The translations under genes and the position numbers were made by a program. Positions 28,032 to 35,709 of a stretch of 64,000 nt of DNA are shown in pieces (positions within the stretch are counted from its first letter, which is position 1; every line of letters begins with the position of its first letter). Source of the DNA: an uncultured Kocuria sp. (GTDB lineage Bacteria > Actinomycetota > Actinomycetes > Actinomycetales > Micrococcaceae). The stretch lies in NCBI RefSeq assembly GCF_947500125.1, contig NZ_CANMRA010000007.1, forward strand, positions 1 through 64,000, read 5' to 3'. The notes under the pieces are model-generated. The model was not told where the DNA came from, searched no databases, and saw only the letters and a list, made by a program, of their open reading frames with translations.

Positions 28032-29192
28032 TCAGCCCGTGTAGGCGTTGACCATGCGCACGGCGCCGCCGTCCACGCCCTTCGCGCCCTGAACCCAGTC
28101 GGGTCCGCCGTGGTCGGCGTCCGGGTCGATCTCGCCCACGGTGCCCATGACCCACGAGGGCAGCCCGCGGGCGGTGAGGTGGGCGACGGCGTCCTCGGCC
28201 ACCGACGGGTCGACGATCGCGACCATGCCCACGCCGAGGTTGAGGGTCCGCTCGAGGTCGGGCAGCGGGACGTTGCCGAGCTGGCTGATGAGCTGGAAGA
28301 TGGCGGGCAGCTCCCAGGTGCTGCGGTCCACCGTGGCCTCGAGCCCGGCGGGCAGCACCCGGGCGAGGTTCGCGGCGAGGCCGCCGCCGGTCACGTGGCT
28401 GAAGCCGCGGACACCGCGGCCCGTGGTCCGGTCGGGGCCGTTGACGGGGAAGGCGGCGGCGAGGTCCAGGACGTCGGCGGCGTAGACGCGGGTGGGCTCC
28501 AGCAGCTCCTCGCCCAGGGTGCGGCCGAGCTCGGTGACCTGCCGGTCCAGCGACCACCCGGCCACGTTGATGACCTTGCGGACCAGGGAGTACCCGTTGG
28601 AGTGCAGGCCGGAGGAGGCCATGCCGATCACCACGTCGCCGGCGCGCACGCGGTCGGGGCCCAGCAGCTCGTCGGCCTCGACCACACCGGTGGCGGCCCC
28701 CGCCACGTCGTACTCGTCCGGGCGGAGCAGCCCCGGGTGCTCGGCGGTCTCCCCGCCGACCAGGGCGGTTCCGGCCTGCTCGCAGGCCGCGGCGATGCCG
28801 CGCACGATGTCCGCGATCCGCTCGGGCACCACGCGTCCCGTGGCGATGTAGTCGGTCATGAACAGGGGCTTGGCGCCCACCACGACGATGTCGTCGACGA
28901 CCATGCCCACGAGGTCGAAGCCGATCGTGTCGTGCACGTCGAGGGTCTGGGCGATCGCGACCTTCGTGCCCACGCCGTCGGTCGAGGTGGCGAGGTAGGG
29001 CTTGCGGTAGGTGAGCAGCTCCGAGACGTCGAACAGGCCCGCGAACCCGCCGACCCCGCCGATCACGCGGGGGGTGTGCGTGGCCCTCACCGCGCTCTTC
29101 ATGAGCTCGACGGCGCGGTCTCCCGCCTCGACGTCCACGCCCGCGCTGGCGTAGGTGACGGTGCGGTTCGTGGAGGAGGGGGGCTGGGCCAT
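28032..29192 (-). CDS. purM: Phosphoribosylformylglycinamidine cyclo-ligase
   Basis: 386 residues. Fifth step of purine synthesis: ATP-dependent ring closure of FGAM to AIR; cytoplasmic. It begins with VTYASAGVDVEAGDRAVELMK, and PYLATSTDGVGTKVAIAQ (about residues 69-86), the GLVGGETAEHPG stretch and GFSHVTGGGLAANLARVLP are family motifs. Slightly longer than bacterial PurM because of a C-terminal tail (VQGAKGVDGGAVRMVNAYTG). Start is one base after the purF stop, so it is tightly coupled to purF. Confidence 0.96.
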   Translation of the reverse strand: MAQPPSSTNRTVTYASAGVDVEAGDRAVELMKSAVRATHTPRVIGGVGGFAGLFDVSELLTYRKPYLATSTDGVGTKVAIAQTLDVHDTIGFDLVGMVVDDIVVVGAKPLFMTDYIATGRVVPERIADIVRGIAAACEQAGTALVGGETAEHPGLLRPDEYDVAGAATGVVEADELLGPDRVRAGDVVIGMASSGLHSNGYSLVRKVINVAGWSLDRQVTELGRTLGEELLEPTRVYAADVLDLAAAFPVNGPDRTTGRGVRGFSHVTGGGLAANLARVLPAGLEATVDRSTWELPAIFQLISQLGNVPLPDLERTLNLGVGMVAIVDPSVAEDAVAHLTARGLPSWVMGTVGEIDPDADHGGPDWVQGAKGVDGGAVRMVNAYTG

Positions 29193-29193
29193 G

Positions 29194-30978
29194 TCAGGCG
29201 TCCTTCGCGGTCTCGTGCTGGGCGGCGTGCTGGGGTCCGGTCCCGGCTGCGGGTCCGGTGGCGGGTCCGGCGGGGACGCGGTCCTCGGGCAGGATGAGGT
29301 CCTCGAGGTCCGCGTCGGGTCCGGGGTCGCACCCGGTGCAGGTCTCCTGGATGCCCGGATCCTCGTCGGAGATGCTCGTGCGCTCGGCGGGCCGGCGGCT
29401 GAGACCGTCGGTGGCCGAGGGGCGGGTGTCGATGGACACGGCGGAGGCGTGCTCCGGGCGCTGCGCCACGGACGGACCGCCCGGGGCGCGGCGGGGCGAG
29501 GAGTCCACGGGCGTGCTGCGGGTCTCGAAGACGTTCTTGCCCAGCTTGTCCGCGTCCGGCAGGCGGGTGGGGTACGTCCCGGAGAAACAGGCGGTGCACA
29601 GCTCGGTGCGCTCCTGCAGGGTGGCCGCGATCATCCCGTCCTCGGAGATGTAGCCGAGGGAGTCGGCCCCCAGGGACGCCCTGATCTCCTCGACCCCGAG
29701 CCCGTTGGCGATCAGCTCGGCGCGGGAGGCGAAGTCGATGCCGTAGAAGCACGGCCACTTGATGGGCGGGGAGGAGATCCGCACGTGGATCTCGGCGGCC
29801 CCGGCCTCCCGGAGCATCCGGATGAGGGCGCGCTGGGTGTTGCCGCGCACGATCGAGTCGTCGATGACCACGAGCCGCTTGCCCGCGACCACGGACTTCA
29901 GCGGGTTGAGCTTGAGCCGGATGCCGAGCTGGCGGATGGTGTCCGAGGGCTGGATGAACGTTCGTCCTACATAGGCGTTCTTGACCAGGCCGTTGCCGAA
30001 CGGGATGCCGGACTCCTCGGCGTAGCCGATGGCCGCGGGGGTCCCGGACTCGGGGGTGGGCATCACGAGGTCCGCGTCGATCCCGTGCTCCCGGGCGAGC
30101 CGGCGGCCCATCTCCACGCGGGACTCGTACACGGAGCGGCCGTTGATGGTGGTGTCCGGGCGGGCCAGGTAGACGTACTCGAACACGCACGCGGCGCGGC
30201 GGGTCTCGGCGAAGCGCTGGGAGCGCAGGCCGTGCTCGTCGATCACCACGAACTCGCCGGGCTCGATCTCGCGGACCAGGGACGCGCCCACGATGTCCAG
30301 CGCGGCGGTCTCCGAGGCCACCACCCAGCCGCGCTCGAGCCGGCCGAGGACCAGCGGGCGGATGCCCTGCGGGTCGCGGGCGGCGTAGAGGGCGTTCTCG
30401 TCCATGAAGGCCAGGCAGAAGGAGCCCACGAGCTGGGGGAGCAGGTGCATGGCCGCGTCCTCGAGGGACCCGTGCGGGTGCTCGGCCAGCAGCGCGGTGA
30501 CCAGCGCGGTGTCCGTGGTGTTGCCCTGCGCCATCTCGCCCTGGGAGGGGAACCCGGACTTGTCGATGAGCTTCTCGTAGAGCTCCGCCGAGTTGGTGAG
30601 GTTGCCGTTGTGCGCGAGCGCCACGGTCCCGTGCGGGGTGGCGCCCAGCGTCGGCTGGGCGTTGGCCCAGTGGGACCCGCCCGTGGTCGAGTACCGGCAG
30701 TGGCCCACGGCCAGGTGCCCGGTCAGGGTGGTGAGGGTCGCCTCGTCGAAGACCTGCGAGACGAGGCCCATGTCCTTGTACACCGCGATGCGGTTGCCGT
30801 CGCTCGCGGCGATGCCGGCGGACTCCTGGCCGCGGTGCTGCAGGGCGTAGAGGCCGTAGTAGGCCAGTTTCGCGACCTCCTCGCCGGGGGCCCAGACGCC
30901 GAACACGCCGCACGCGTCCTGGGGGCCCTTCTCTCCGGGGAGCAGGTCGTGGCTGAGTTGTCCATCAGGGCGAACCAC
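29194..30978 (-). CDS. purF: Amidophosphoribosyltransferase with long C-terminal extension
   Basis: 594 residues. First committed step of purine synthesis: PRPP plus glutamine to phosphoribosylamine. A 22-residue propeptide precedes the catalytic CGVFGVWAPGEEVA. LYALQHRGQESAGIA, the PRPP loop VVIDDSIVRGNT and the cysteines in WPCFYG and ELCTACFSG (Fe-S type, as in Bacillus PurF) are present. The enzyme should end near residue 495; the last ~95 residues are an extra low-complexity tail (SSPRRAPGGPSVAQRPEHAS...) that includes QETCTGCDPGPDADLEDLILPED. GTG start at 30978. Confidence 0.95.
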   Translation of the reverse strand: MVRPDGQLSHDLLPGEKGPQDACGVFGVWAPGEEVAKLAYYGLYALQHRGQESAGIAASDGNRIAVYKDMGLVSQVFDEATLTTLTGHLAVGHCRYSTTGGSHWANAQPTLGATPHGTVALAHNGNLTNSAELYEKLIDKSGFPSQGEMAQGNTTDTALVTALLAEHPHGSLEDAAMHLLPQLVGSFCLAFMDENALYAARDPQGIRPLVLGRLERGWVVASETAALDIVGASLVREIEPGEFVVIDEHGLRSQRFAETRRAACVFEYVYLARPDTTINGRSVYESRVEMGRRLAREHGIDADLVMPTPESGTPAAIGYAEESGIPFGNGLVKNAYVGRTFIQPSDTIRQLGIRLKLNPLKSVVAGKRLVVIDDSIVRGNTQRALIRMLREAGAAEIHVRISSPPIKWPCFYGIDFASRAELIANGLGVEEIRASLGADSLGYISEDGMIAATLQERTELCTACFSGTYPTRLPDADKLGKNVFETRSTPVDSSPRRAPGGPSVAQRPEHASAVSIDTRPSATDGLSRRPAERTSISDEDPGIQETCTGCDPGPDADLEDLILPEDRVPAGPATGPAAGTGPQHAAQHETAKDA

Positions 30979-30983
30979 GTCGA

Positions 30984-31418
30984 TCAGCCTTCTCTCGAGC
31001 GTCGGGGGTCGGTGGGCCGGGGCGCGTCCTCCGGGGGGCCGGAGGGGGCGCCGTCGTCCCCGTCCACGACCTCGGTGGTGACGGCCCGTGCCCGGGCCAC
31101 GGAGACCCGGTCCAGCACGAGGGCCACCAGGGCCCCCGCGGCCAGGCCCAGGACCGTGCAGACGGAGACCATGAACAGGGTCACGGCCCCCTGGGTGAAC
31201 TCGGCGCTGCCCCCGCCCGACAGTCCCACGAGCACGCCCACGACGGCGCCGAGGACACCGCCGAGCAGGACGAACGCCCAGATGTTGGGAGCGCGCCGCA
31301 GGGTCATCTGCTGGCTGCCGGAAGCGGCCAGCGGCACGACCGTCCGCTCCCGGCGGCGCCGGCGCGGGAACTTCCGCGGCGACGGGCGCGCGGAAGGGGA
31401 TGAGGGAGTGGAACTCAT
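30984..31418 (-). CDS. Small two-helix membrane protein
   Basis: 144 residues. A basic N-terminus (PRKFPRRRRRERTVVP) is followed by two membrane helices (about residues 47-67, WAFVLLGGVLGAVVGVLVGL, and 77-103, LFMVSVCTVLGLAAGALVALVL) and an acidic Pro-rich tail. No enzymatic motif. It lies between the sterol-carrier-like gene (10 bases) and purF (5 bases) and is clearly part of the operon. Function unknown. Confidence 0.8.
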   Translation of the reverse strand: MSSTPSSPSARPSPRKFPRRRRRERTVVPLAASGSQQMTLRRAPNIWAFVLLGGVLGAVVGVLVGLSGGGSAEFTQGAVTLFMVSVCTVLGLAAGALVALVLDRVSVARARAVTTEVVDGDDGAPSGPPEDAPRPTDPRRSREG

Positions 31419-31428
31419 GTCCTCAAGG

Positions 31429-31794
31429 CTACCGGGGAAAGAGGGGCAGGGCGTCCGCGAGATCGGTCCTTGTGCCCGAGGCCACAGCCGCGCCCGAGGC
31501 GACGGCCTCCGGCCAGGTCACGGCACCCGTGACCAGGCCGAGCCACGTGCGGGCGTCGGTCTCGACGACGTTGGGCGGGGTCCCGCGGGTGTGCCGGGGC
31601 CCGGCCACGCACTGGGTCACGCCGAAGGGCGGGACGCGGACCTCCACGCTGTTGCCGGGCACCCGCTCGGCGAGCTCCTCGAGGGAGTAGCGCACGGCGG
31701 TGGCCACGGTCCGGCGCGGGGTGCCGTCCGGGTCCGCGCGCCAGGCGCTCAGGGCCAGGGTCCCGTCGGCGGGATCGACGCGGCGGCGGGCCAT
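31429..31794 (-). CDS. Sterol-carrier-family protein
   Basis: 121 residues. The pattern VATAVRYSLEELAERVPGNSVEVRVPPFGVTQCVAGPRHTRGTPPNVVETDARTWLGLVTGAVTW is that of the actinobacterial sterol-carrier (SCP2-like, DUF) family often encoded beside purF. The proteins are thought to bind hydrophobic ligands but no activity is established. ATG lies four bases after the asparaginase stop codon, so the two are co-translated. Confidence 0.8.
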   Translation of the reverse strand: MARRRVDPADGTLALSAWRADPDGTPRRTVATAVRYSLEELAERVPGNSVEVRVPPFGVTQCVAGPRHTRGTPPNVVETDARTWLGLVTGAVTWPEAVASGAAVASGTRTDLADALPLFPR

Positions 31795-31797
31795 GGC

Positions 31798-32829
31798 CTA
31801 GTCCTGCCCGAGCGCCCGGACCAGCTCCGGCCCGAGCAGCTCCAGGAGGGGCTCCGCCAGGCGGAGCCGGCCGACGGGGCGGGACCCGCCCATGACCGGG
31901 CGCACCACCCGGCCGATCACCGCGGCGGCCGCCGGGGCGGGCACGGCCCCGGCGTGGGCGAGCAGGCTCAGGCCGATGAGCGCGTTGGCGCGGGAGCCGC
32001 CGTCGAGCACCTTCAGCGCCACCGACCACCCGGTGCGGGTGCCGAGCGCGAGCACGCCCTCCGCCCCGAGCTTCGCCACGACGTCCAGCTCCTCCATGAC
32101 CACGGTGTTGTACCGGCCGGGCCCGTGCACGAGCTCGGGGTAGTCGAGCATGCACTGGGCCACCGTGGCGGCGCGGGCGTCCGCGTCGAGGTTGCCCGCG
32201 GCCCGGCCCAGGGTCGAGTACGCCCGGGCGAGGCCGGTCAGGGAGATCGCCGCGAGGGGGGCCCCGCACCCGTCCACGCCCACGTGGGCCACGCGCTCGC
32301 CGGAGAACTCCTCGACGGTCTCCAGCACGGTCCGCTGCAGGGGGTGCTCCGGGTCCAGGTAGCTGTCCGTGGGCCAGTCGTTCTCGGTGCAGGCCCACAG
32401 GAACGCGGCGTGCTTGCCGGAGCAGTTCATGCAGATCCGGGCCTTGCCGCGGCCGGCCCGCACGAGCTCCGTGCGGACCTCCTCGTCCTCGGGCCAGTCC
32501 GGCGGGCACTGGAGCGCGTCCTCGGTCAGGCCGGCGGCCCCGAGGATCGAGCTCACGGCGTCGAGCTGCTCGAAGGAGCCGATGTGGGACGCGGAGGCGA
32601 TGGCCACCTGGGCCCCGCGCAGCGGGACACCGGTCTTCATGGCGGCGATGGTCTGGAACGGCTTGAGCGTGGAGCGGGGGAAGATCGGGGTGCCGATGTC
32701 GCCCAGCGCCACCGCCACGGACCCGTCCGGGGCCAGGACCACGGCGGAGCCGCGGTGGCGGGACTCGACGAAGCCGCTGCGCTCGAGCACGGCGAGGTCC
32801 ACGGCACGTTCCGAGGTGAAGGTCTCCAT
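31798..32829 (-). CDS. L-asparaginase (Rhizobium-type, asparaginase II family)
   Basis: 343 residues. Hydrolyses L-asparagine to aspartate and ammonia; cytoplasmic, no signal peptide. Family features: ESRHRGSAVVLAPDGSVAVALGD at the N-terminus, PRSTLKPFQ (catalytic Ser-Lys region, about residues 51-59), ASASHIGSFEQL, and RICMNCSGKHAAFLWAC (about 149-165) with the conserved Cys-Ser-Gly-Lys-His. First gene of an operon that ends with purF and purM; aspartate is used later in purine synthesis, which may explain the link. CATACT lies six bases before the ATG, so the mRNA may be leaderless. Confidence 0.88.
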   Translation of the reverse strand: METFTSERAVDLAVLERSGFVESRHRGSAVVLAPDGSVAVALGDIGTPIFPRSTLKPFQTIAAMKTGVPLRGAQVAIASASHIGSFEQLDAVSSILGAAGLTEDALQCPPDWPEDEEVRTELVRAGRGKARICMNCSGKHAAFLWACTENDWPTDSYLDPEHPLQRTVLETVEEFSGERVAHVGVDGCGAPLAAISLTGLARAYSTLGRAAGNLDADARAATVAQCMLDYPELVHGPGRYNTVVMEELDVVAKLGAEGVLALGTRTGWSVALKVLDGGSRANALIGLSLLAHAGAVPAPAAAAVIGRVVRPVMGGSRPVGRLRLAEPLLELLGPELVRALGQD

Positions 32830-32934
32830 CGCCCCAGTATGTCAGCGGGGCCGGGAACCACCGATCCCGCGGGAGCGTGCCCGCATGCCGGGAACGATGT
32901 GCCACTTGCCGCTGCCGCCAACTAGCCTGAGGGC
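32830..32934. promoter_or_regulatory. Divergent promoter region of the two purine operons
   Basis: 105 bases between the asparaginase and purD starts. On the plus strand TAGCCT at 32923-32928 lies six bases before the purD GTG; on the minus strand CATACT lies six bases before the asparaginase ATG. Both fit leaderless transcripts. I see no PurR-type box. Confidence 0.5.
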
Positions 32935-34257
32935 GTGAAGGTTCTGGTACTGGGCCCCGGAGGCCGCGAACACGCAATCATCCGCGCACTGCTGGCAGAT
33001 CCCGAGGTCGAGCAGGTGCACTGCGCGCCGGGCAACGCCGGGATCGCACAGCTCGTCCCGGTGCACGCCGTGGACGCCGACGACCCCGCCGCGGCCACCG
33101 CGCTGGCGCGCGAGCTCGCGGTGGACCTCGTCGTCGTCGGTCCCGAGGCCCCGCTGGTGGCCGGTGTGGCCGACGCCCTGCGCGAGGCGGGCTTCCTCGT
33201 CTTCGGTCCCTCCCGGGCCGCCGCCCGGCTCGAGGGCTCCAAGGCGTTCGCCAAGGAGGTCATGGCCTCCGCCGAGGTGCCCACCGCGATGGCGCGGGTC
33301 GCCACCACGGAGGAGGAGGCCGCCGACGCCCTCGACACCTTCGGCGCCCCGTACGTCGTCAAGGACGACGGGCTCGCCGCCGGCAAGGGCGTGGTCGTCA
33401 CCTCCGACCGCGCGGCCGCGCTCGAGCACGCCGCCGCGTGCTTCGCCGCGGGCGGGAGCGTGGTGGTCGAGGAGTTCCTCGACGGCCCCGAGGTGTCCCT
33501 GTTCGTGCTCACCGACGGCTCCCGCGTGATCCCCCTGAGCCCCGCCCAGGACTTCAAGCGGATCCACGACGACGACGAGGGCCCCAACACCGGCGGCATG
33601 GGCGCCTACACGCCGCTGCCGTGGCTGCCCGAGGGCTTCGTGGACGAGGTCGTGGAGCGCGTGGCCCGCCCCACGGTCGACGAGATGCGCCGCCGGGGCA
33701 CCCCCTTCGTGGGCGTGCTGTACTGCGGGCTGGCCGTGACGACCCGCGGTCTGCGGGTCATCGAGTTCAACGCCCGCTTCGGGGACCCCGAGACCCAGGC
33801 CGTGCTGGCCCGGCTCACCACTCCGCTCGGGCGGCTGCTGCGCGACGCCGCGGCCGGGCGCCTCGACGAGGCGGAGCGGCTGCGCTGGCGGCCCGAGACG
33901 GCCGTCGCGGTGGTCGTCGCCGCGCAGGACTACCCGGACAGCCCCCGGAAGGGCGACCCGATCGGCGGGCTGGAGGAGGCCGAGGCGCTCGAGGGCGTGC
34001 ACGTGGTCCACGCCGGCACCGCCGTCGCCCGCGAGGGCGAGCACGCCGGGCGGATCGTCTCCGCCGGCGGGCGGGTGCTCGCGGTCGTCGGCCTCGGGGC
34101 GGACCTCGACGACGCCCGCGAACGCGCGTACCGGGGCGTGGGCCTCGTGACGCTCGACGGGTCCCAGCACCGCACCGACATCGCGCTGAAGGCCGCCCGG
34201 GGCCGCATCACCGTCCCCGGTGCCTCCGATCCCCGACCCCGTCAGGAGCAGGCATGA
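32935..34257 (+). CDS. purD: Phosphoribosylamine-glycine ligase
   Basis: 440 residues. ATP-dependent second step of purine synthesis (PRA + glycine to GAR). It begins VKVLVLGPGGREHAIIRALL; VVVGPEAPLVAGVADALREAGFLVFGPSRAAARLEGSKAFAKEVM is the typical N-domain/linker and YVVKDDGLAAGKGVVV starts the ATP-grasp domain. EEFLDGPEVSLFVLTDG and FNARFGDPETQAVL carry metal ligands. GTG at 32935 has no properly spaced ribosome site, which supports a leaderless start. Its stop overlaps the purC ATG by four bases. Confidence 0.96.
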   Translation: MKVLVLGPGGREHAIIRALLADPEVEQVHCAPGNAGIAQLVPVHAVDADDPAAATALARELAVDLVVVGPEAPLVAGVADALREAGFLVFGPSRAAARLEGSKAFAKEVMASAEVPTAMARVATTEEEAADALDTFGAPYVVKDDGLAAGKGVVVTSDRAAALEHAAACFAAGGSVVVEEFLDGPEVSLFVLTDGSRVIPLSPAQDFKRIHDDDEGPNTGGMGAYTPLPWLPEGFVDEVVERVARPTVDEMRRRGTPFVGVLYCGLAVTTRGLRVIEFNARFGDPETQAVLARLTTPLGRLLRDAAAGRLDEAERLRWRPETAVAVVVAAQDYPDSPRKGDPIGGLEEAEALEGVHVVHAGTAVAREGEHAGRIVSAGGRVLAVVGLGADLDDARERAYRGVGLVTLDGSQHRTDIALKAARGRITVPGASDPRPRQEQA

Positions 34258-35234
34258 CCGAGCAGGGCACCGTCACCACTCCTCCCGAGATCCCCGGGTG
34301 GAGGCACACCTACTCCGGCAAGGTCCGGGAGCTCTACGTCCCCGACGAGTCGCGGCTGCGGGCCACGGGCGTGGCCATCTACGACGACGCCGAGTACCGG
34401 GCCGGCTCGGTCCTGGTGCTGGCCACCGACCGGATCAGCGCGTTCGACGAGATCCTCCCCACGGAGATCCCGGACAAGGGCAAGATCCTGACGCAGCTGT
34501 CCCTGTGGTGGTTCGAGCAGCTCGCGGACGTGCCCAACCACGTCCTGTCGACCGACGTGCACGAGTCCGTCCGGGGGCGGGCCGTCGTCTGCAAGAACCT
34601 GTCGATGTTCCCCGTCGAGTGCATCGCCCGCGGCTACCTGACCGGGTCCGGGCTCAAGGACTACCGGGAGACCGGCGAGGTGTGCGGGATCGCGCTGCCC
34701 CCGGGGCTCGTGGACGGCTCCCGGCTGGACGAGCCGATCTTCACCCCGACCGGCAAGGCGGAGGTGGGTGAGCACGACCTGCCCATCACGTTCCAGGAGA
34801 TGGCCGACGGGGTCGGCCACGCCGTGGCCGACCGGCTGCGCGAGCTGACCCTGGAGATCTACGGCGCCGCCGAGAGGATCGCCCGCGAGCGCGGGATCAT
34901 CGTGGCGGACACCAAGGTGGAGTTCGGGCTGGACTCCTACCGCGGCGCGATCACCCTCGGGGACGAGGTGCTCACCCCGGACTCCTCCCGCTTCTGGGAC
35001 GCCGAGACCTACGAGCCGGGCAAGGCCCAGCCCTCCTTCGACAAGCAGTACGTGCGGGACTGGCTGCGCTCGGACGAGTCCGGCTGGAACGGGACCGGCC
35101 CCGTGCCCCCGCTGCCGGAGCAGGTCGTGGAGCGGACCCGCGCGCGCTACGTCGAGGCGTTCGAGCGGCTCACCGGCCGGACCTTCGACCCGGACGGCAA
35201 CTTCTTCGAGGTGGCGGGCCCGCTGGACTTCTGA
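34254..35234 (+). CDS. purC: Phosphoribosylaminoimidazole-succinocarboxamide synthase
   Basis: 326 residues, the longer eukaryote/actinobacterial type. Joins CAIR and aspartate with ATP to SAICAR. N-terminal GWRHTYSGKVRELYVPD is the ATP-site glycine loop, LVLATDRISAFDEILPTEIPDKGKILTQLSLWWF and IARGYLTGSGLKDY are classic SAICAR synthetase motifs, and VADTKVEFGLD followed by DEVLTPDSSRFW marks the second signature. ATG at 34254 overlaps the purD stop (ATGA). Confidence 0.96.
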   Translation: MTEQGTVTTPPEIPGWRHTYSGKVRELYVPDESRLRATGVAIYDDAEYRAGSVLVLATDRISAFDEILPTEIPDKGKILTQLSLWWFEQLADVPNHVLSTDVHESVRGRAVVCKNLSMFPVECIARGYLTGSGLKDYRETGEVCGIALPPGLVDGSRLDEPIFTPTGKAEVGEHDLPITFQEMADGVGHAVADRLRELTLEIYGAAERIARERGIIVADTKVEFGLDSYRGAITLGDEVLTPDSSRFWDAETYEPGKAQPSFDKQYVRDWLRSDESGWNGTGPVPPLPEQVVERTRARYVEAFERLTGRTFDPDGNFFEVAGPLDF

Positions 35235-35247
35235 ACCGGGGCGTGCG

Positions 35248-35337
35248 GCCCAGCGCATGAGCACCGGGTCCGGGCGCCGGGCCCGAGCACGGGTGGTCAG
35301 CGCTGGGCTCGAGTGTTGATCCCTCGAGTGCTCATCC
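35248..35337. repeat. Nested inverted and 15-bp direct repeats between converging genes
   Basis: GCCCAGCG (35248-35255) pairs with CGCTGGGC (35301-35308), and ATGAGCAC (35257-35264) with GTGCTCAT (35328-35335). CTCGAGTGTTGATCC (35308-35322) is repeated as CTCGAGTGCTCATCC (35323-35337), 13/15 identical. The region separates purC from the convergent ATL gene and probably ends both transcripts. Confidence 0.6.
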
Positions 35338-35367
35338 TGGGCCACGATCCGGTGAGCGGAGCAGGAC

Positions 35368-35709
35368 CTACGCGCAGGGGGAGCCCGGGGTCCACAGCGC
35401 GCGGACCATGTCCACGCGCACGAGGTGCCGGTCGTCCTCGCGCACGGGAGTGCCCTCCTCGCGGTACCGGTCCCGGGCCTCGGCCTGCAGGTGTTCGGCG
35501 AGGGTGCCCTGCACGGTGACCACGCGCCACCACGGGAGCTCCTCGCCGGTCGGGTTGCGCGCCATGACCGTGCCCACGGCGCGCGGGGAGCGGCACTCCG
35601 CCAGCTCCGCGACGTCCCGGTAGGACAGCACCCGGCCCGGAGGGATCCCGGCCACGACGTCCACCACGCGCCGCGCCAGGCCGGGGTCCGGCTCGGCCCG
35701 GCGGGTCAC
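35368..35709 (-). CDS. Alkyltransferase-like (ATL) DNA-repair protein
   Basis: 113 residues. ATL proteins resemble the C-terminal domain of O6-alkylguanine-DNA alkyltransferase, bind alkylated guanine and flag it for nucleotide excision repair, but cannot remove the alkyl group. VVDVVAGIPPGRVLSYRDVAELAECRSPRAVGTVMARNP is the DNA-binding helix-turn-helix and arginine finger; the active-site PCHR is replaced by PWWRVV, so the acceptor cysteine is missing. GTG at 35707-35709 overlaps the histidine kinase stop by four bases, an odd partner for a repair gene. Confidence 0.88.
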   Translation of the reverse strand: MTRRAEPDPGLARRVVDVVAGIPPGRVLSYRDVAELAECRSPRAVGTVMARNPTGEELPWWRVVTVQGTLAEHLQAEARDRYREEGTPVREDDRHLVRVDMVRALWTPGSPCA

